The notes under the pieces are model-generated. The model was not told where the DNA came from. It saw only the letters and a list, made by a program, of their open reading frames with translations, and did not search any database. The translations under genes and the position numbers were made by a program. Of a stretch of DNA of 5,370 nucleotides, positions 4,994 to 5,370 are shown piece by piece. The first letter of the stretch is position 1. Every line of letters starts with the position of its first letter. Source of the DNA: Candidatus Methanophaga sp. GoMg3.2 (GTDB lineage: Archaea > Halobacteriota > Syntropharchaeia > Alkanophagales > Methanospirareceae); contig QBUN01000263.1 in the NCBI GenBank assembly GCA_013180565.1, forward strand, positions 1 through 5,370, in the 5' to 3' direction.

Positions 4994-5370
4994 CAAAAAT
5001 CTACCCGTTCTTGTGCTGATTCACCAAAGTCAAACACTTTTTCACTTAAGATCATAGGAATCTCATCCCTGTTCTCTTCCGTAACAACAATTATCTCAAA
5101 ATTGCGTTTTATCCACCTTACCAGTTCGTGCTCCGACCTCTGATGCACAGAAACAATGAGGTGTTTATCACTTTTTATCGCTTCTTCCACGGCAGCGATG
5201 AAACGCATTGACTTCAGCTCCATAGGCCCTATTTCATCAACGAAGATCACTGCTATATCAGGACTTGCTACCGCACCTTTTATCGCGTTTGCACCGATGG
5301 AATCTAAATCTATTATGTTTACCCCATATTTACCCACTTTTGTGCCTCGCTGATGCACATGTGCCAGAAT
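4993..5370 (-). CDS. THEP1-type nucleoside-triphosphatase, C-terminal part (cut by window edge)
   Basis: The last 125 residues of an NTPase of the THEP1 / DUF265 (COG1618) family are visible. The frame stays open to the right edge (ILAHVHQRGTKVGKYGVNI), so the GTG at 5358 is probably internal and the true start, with its P-loop GxxGxGKT, lies outside the window. LAHV followed by KVGKYGV is the segment that precedes the Walker B strand in this family. The Walker B block AVIFVDEIGPMELKS follows, with the DEIGxMEL signature. HLIVSVHQRSEHELVRWIK and FEIIVVTEENRDEIP then match the C-terminal strands and helix. Family members hydrolyse ATP, GTP and other NTPs in vitro, but the cellular role is unclear. 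The stop TGA overlaps the ATG of UPF0280 by one base. A fused N-terminal domain cannot be ruled out because it is not visible. Confidence 0.87.
   Translation of the reverse strand: MLAHVHQRGTKVGKYGVNIIDLDSIGANAIKGAVASPDIAVIFVDEIGPMELKSMRFIAAVEEAIKSDKHLIVSVHQRSEHELVRWIKRNFEIIVVTEENRDEIPMILSEKVFDFGESAQERVDF

Noticed and set aside
4278..5019. Plus-strand ORFs of 186 and 147 codons opposite UPF0280
   Set aside because: The minus frame carries the UPF0280 family motifs throughout. The plus frames are Ser/Ala- or Leu/His-rich shadows.
5355..5364. 10-bp palindrome GCACATGTGC near the right edge
   Set aside because: It lies inside the NTPase coding frame and is short enough to occur by chance.

Overview
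The window most likely comes from a euryarchaeon of the methanogen, ANME or Archaeoglobus type. Four gene families point that way: a HypE-like AIR-synthase-fold protein with a long N-terminal extension (COG1973 type), a DUF447 flavin-fold protein, a UPF0280 (COG2122) ApbE-like protein, and a THEP1-type NTPase. The short ThiC, the TATA-like AT-rich boxes and the T-tract terminators also fit an archaeon. Base composition is moderate. No rRNA, tRNA, CRISPR array or mobile element is visible. The species assignment is inference from family content only.

Layout from left to right. Positions 66-1403 (minus) encode the HypE-like protein. It is divergent from a plus-strand pair: a small protein of unknown function (1534-1929) that resembles a recombinase core-binding domain, followed 16 bases later by the DUF447 protein (1946-2536). 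The 130-base divergent spacer carries TATA-like boxes. The plus-strand pair converges on thiC (2580-3887, minus). The 43-base gap between them holds an 18-bp perfect palindrome inside a larger imperfect inverted repeat that reaches into the end of thiC. Upstream of thiC is an AT-rich spacer (3888-4016) with three copies of a TTAGATATAyACC-like motif. Beyond it is a tightly packed minus-strand operon, in transcription order: THEP1-type NTPase (cut by the right edge), UPF0280 protein, and a 67-residue cysteine-containing single-pass membrane protein. The last two junctions overlap by 1 and 4 bases, so translation is probably coupled.

How the genes may work together. ThiC makes the thiamine pyrimidine from aminoimidazole ribotide, although the 5-hydroxybenzimidazole-forming paralog BzaF is an alternative. 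UPF0280 belongs to a family linked to anaerobic homocysteine synthesis. The DUF447 protein is a probable flavin binder. The HypE-like protein is probably an ATP-using maturation or cofactor enzyme, but it lacks the C-terminal cysteine of true HypE. These look like housekeeping and cofactor genes of a strict anaerobe. The least explained unit is the NTPase / UPF0280 / small membrane protein operon. I see no clear defence system or other dramatic novel system.
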